Origin: Methanococcoides sp. AM1
GTDB taxonomy: Archaea; Halobacteriota; Methanosarcinia; Methanosarcinales; Methanosarcinaceae
Assembly: GCF_900774055.1 (NCBI RefSeq)
Contig: NZ_CAAGSW010000001.1
Span: 203,797-267,796, forward strand
Length of the DNA stretch: 64,000 bases
Direction of reading: 5' to 3'
Positions 63,193 to 64,000 of the stretch are shown one piece after another. The notes below the pieces were generated by a model. The model saw only the letters and a list, made by a program, of their open reading frames with translations. It did not search any database and had not been told where the DNA came from. A program made the position numbers and the translations under genes. Position 1 is the first letter of the stretch; each line of letters opens with the position of its first letter.

Positions 63193-63657
63193 TCAATCCA
63201 GATCAAGAGATTCATTGATCCTATGTAACGCTTCTGCAACCAGCATTTGTACATCGGTCATATGCTCATCGGACACTTCCCCGTTTTCTGTTTCGATCAG
63301 TTTTTTAAGATCTGTCACGATCTTATGGATGATCAGGATCATTTCATCTTTGCTGATAAGTCCTGCATAATAGGCATAAAAGAAAGTTGTACCACTGCGC
63401 TGGACCTTATGCTTGAAAGCAGCATGTGCATTAGAAACTTCCTGCCTTGTGTACGGTTCATCCACGAACGGAACCAGATCAGGCAGGTTCTGGCCGATCC
63501 AGGTCATTTCGGAACGGTTTGAGAGATTCTTGAAGTCTGCGCATAAACGGGCAATGATCCATTCACGTGCAGTAAGATGCGTGGTCTGTTTAAGGAAGCG
63601 TGTCACATCCGAGTAACTCTTATTCTCCAGTTTTGTGAATTTCTCATATTTGTTCAT
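63193..63657 (-). CDS. DUF5806-like archaeal protein
   Basis: This 154-residue helical protein has LTAREWIIARLCADFKN (about 29-45), MTWIGQNLPDLVPF (about 51-64), YTRQEVSNAHAAFKHKV and TTFFYAYYAGLISKDE (about 94-109). It resembles the haloarchaeal/methanosarcinal DUF5806 family from memory of the aligned pattern. Function is unknown; the AREWIIARLCADF helix looks like a DNA- or protein-binding helix. It stands alone downstream of the stem-loop elements. Confidence 0.65.
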   Translation of the reverse strand: MNKYEKFTKLENKSYSDVTRFLKQTTHLTAREWIIARLCADFKNLSNRSEMTWIGQNLPDLVPFVDEPYTRQEVSNAHAAFKHKVQRSGTTFFYAYYAGLISKDEMILIIHKIVTDLKKLIETENGEVSDEHMTDVQMLVAEALHRINESLDLD

Positions 63658-63901
63658 TTCATCCCCTCAATGACCGATAACATGTATGTATTGCAACCAG
63701 ATAAATACTTCCTTATGGCAATCCAGCTTTAGCAAAAAAAGAGATGACAAGTGCCAAGGTATAAAATTATTTAGAATTGAAATTCGTTAATTACAATGGA
63801 TCAGGATCAGAGACAGCGTTCCTGAATAAGTTTGCCTTTTGTTAGAGGCCATATTTACCCTGAAAATTGTATTTATCTGCCTTTTACCCACTTAGCCCTT
63901 T

Positions 63902-64000
63902 ATGCGCTTACACTCTGTTGTCCTGAAAGATATTTTCAGACGCAAGAACAAACTTGCGATCGCAGTACTGGGAGTGATCGTTGCCACATCTGCTATTGTA
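63902..64000 (+). CDS. ABC transporter permease (MacB/FtsX type), N-terminal part
   Basis: An ATG at 63902 opens a frame to the window end (33 residues visible): basic KDIFRRKNKLAI leads into a hydrophobic helix (AVLGVIVATSAIV). This is the usual cytosolic start and first helix of MacB/FtsX-like permeases, often beginning with a R-R-K-x-R motif. The gene continues outside the window. AT-rich TATA-like sequence at about 63760-63800. Confidence 0.6.
   Translation, partial: MRLHSVVLKDIFRRKNKLAIAVLGVIVATSAIV

Overview
The window is chromosomal DNA of a methanogenic archaeon, most likely a methylotrophic member of the Methanosarcinaceae (Methanococcoides/Methanolobus-like; genus inferred only). 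Supporting this are an archaeal translation and transcription gene set (L10e, aIF2-beta, RpoL, Csl4, Dph2, Thg1), SepCysS, the cysteate-synthase route to coenzyme M with ComD/ComE and methanogenesis marker 16, the archaeal phosphomevalonate-dehydratase mevalonate route, and archaeal TATA boxes. GC content is moderate, with one visibly AT-rich block at 22.4-24.6 kb. There is no rRNA, CRISPR array or intact insertion sequence.

Layout. 0-5 kb: the end of an HD phosphohydrolase, a probable prenyl-FMN chaperone plus UbiX, tRNA-Pro, a MoaD-like protein, twin CrcB fluoride channels with DUF190, YhbY, a KaiC-like ATPase and MoaB. 5-11 kb: L10e, aIF2-beta, a radical SAM protein, TrpS and PheS. 11-14 kb (minus): a four-gene operon of LarE, GNAT, DUF531 and DUF362-ferredoxin. 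14-22 kb: ChlI/ChlD-like AAA/VWA pair, Hpt, Dph2, METTL5-like methylase, Csl4, RpoL and SepCysS. 22.2-24.6 kb: tRNA-Gly(CCC) followed by an AT-rich island with an integrase-like 3' remnant and two unknown coupled genes. 24.6-28.5 kb: a tightly overlapping operon of a three-rhodanese sulfurtransferase, EgtD-type methyltransferase, SufS and SufE, read here as anaerobic ergothioneine synthesis (EanB/EanA) with its own sulfur supply. 29-36 kb: accessory genes (cohesin/PKD secreted protein, YdjM-like protein, serpin lipoprotein, PsiE-like protein, frameshifted methyltransferase, GNAT, YigZ, aldo/keto reductase). 36-41.8 kb: two paralogous multi-PAS histidine kinases and a small cytochrome b5-like protein. 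42-47.6 kb: coenzyme M biosynthesis cluster. 47.7-53.1 kb (minus): KefB-like antiporter, an unknown protein, TyrS, Thg1 and a PRC-barrel protein. 53.4-57.5 kb: membrane protein, YprB-like exonuclease, UvrC, YkgJ-like protein. 57.5-62.6 kb (minus): AMPD (UbiD family), both phosphomevalonate dehydratase subunits, an M50 protease and a B12-binding radical SAM protein. 62.7-63.2 kb: two copies of a stem-loop element with a compensatory base pair. The window ends in DUF5806 and the start of an ABC permease.

How genes work together. UbiX and the probable prFMN chaperone at the left edge would supply the prenylated flavin needed by the UbiD-family decarboxylase at the right edge. The coenzyme M cluster runs from phosphoserine through cysteate to sulfoacetaldehyde. 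It also carries an uncharacterised ABC-ATPase/GTPase/Fe-S trio and MMP16, all candidates for the last sulfur-insertion steps. Sulfur handling recurs: SepCysS, MoaD, LarE, SufS/SufE and rhodanese. Three genes (csl4, the PKD protein, the second kinase) lack ATG/GTG/TTG where a strong ribosome binding site puts the start and have ATT or ATC there instead.
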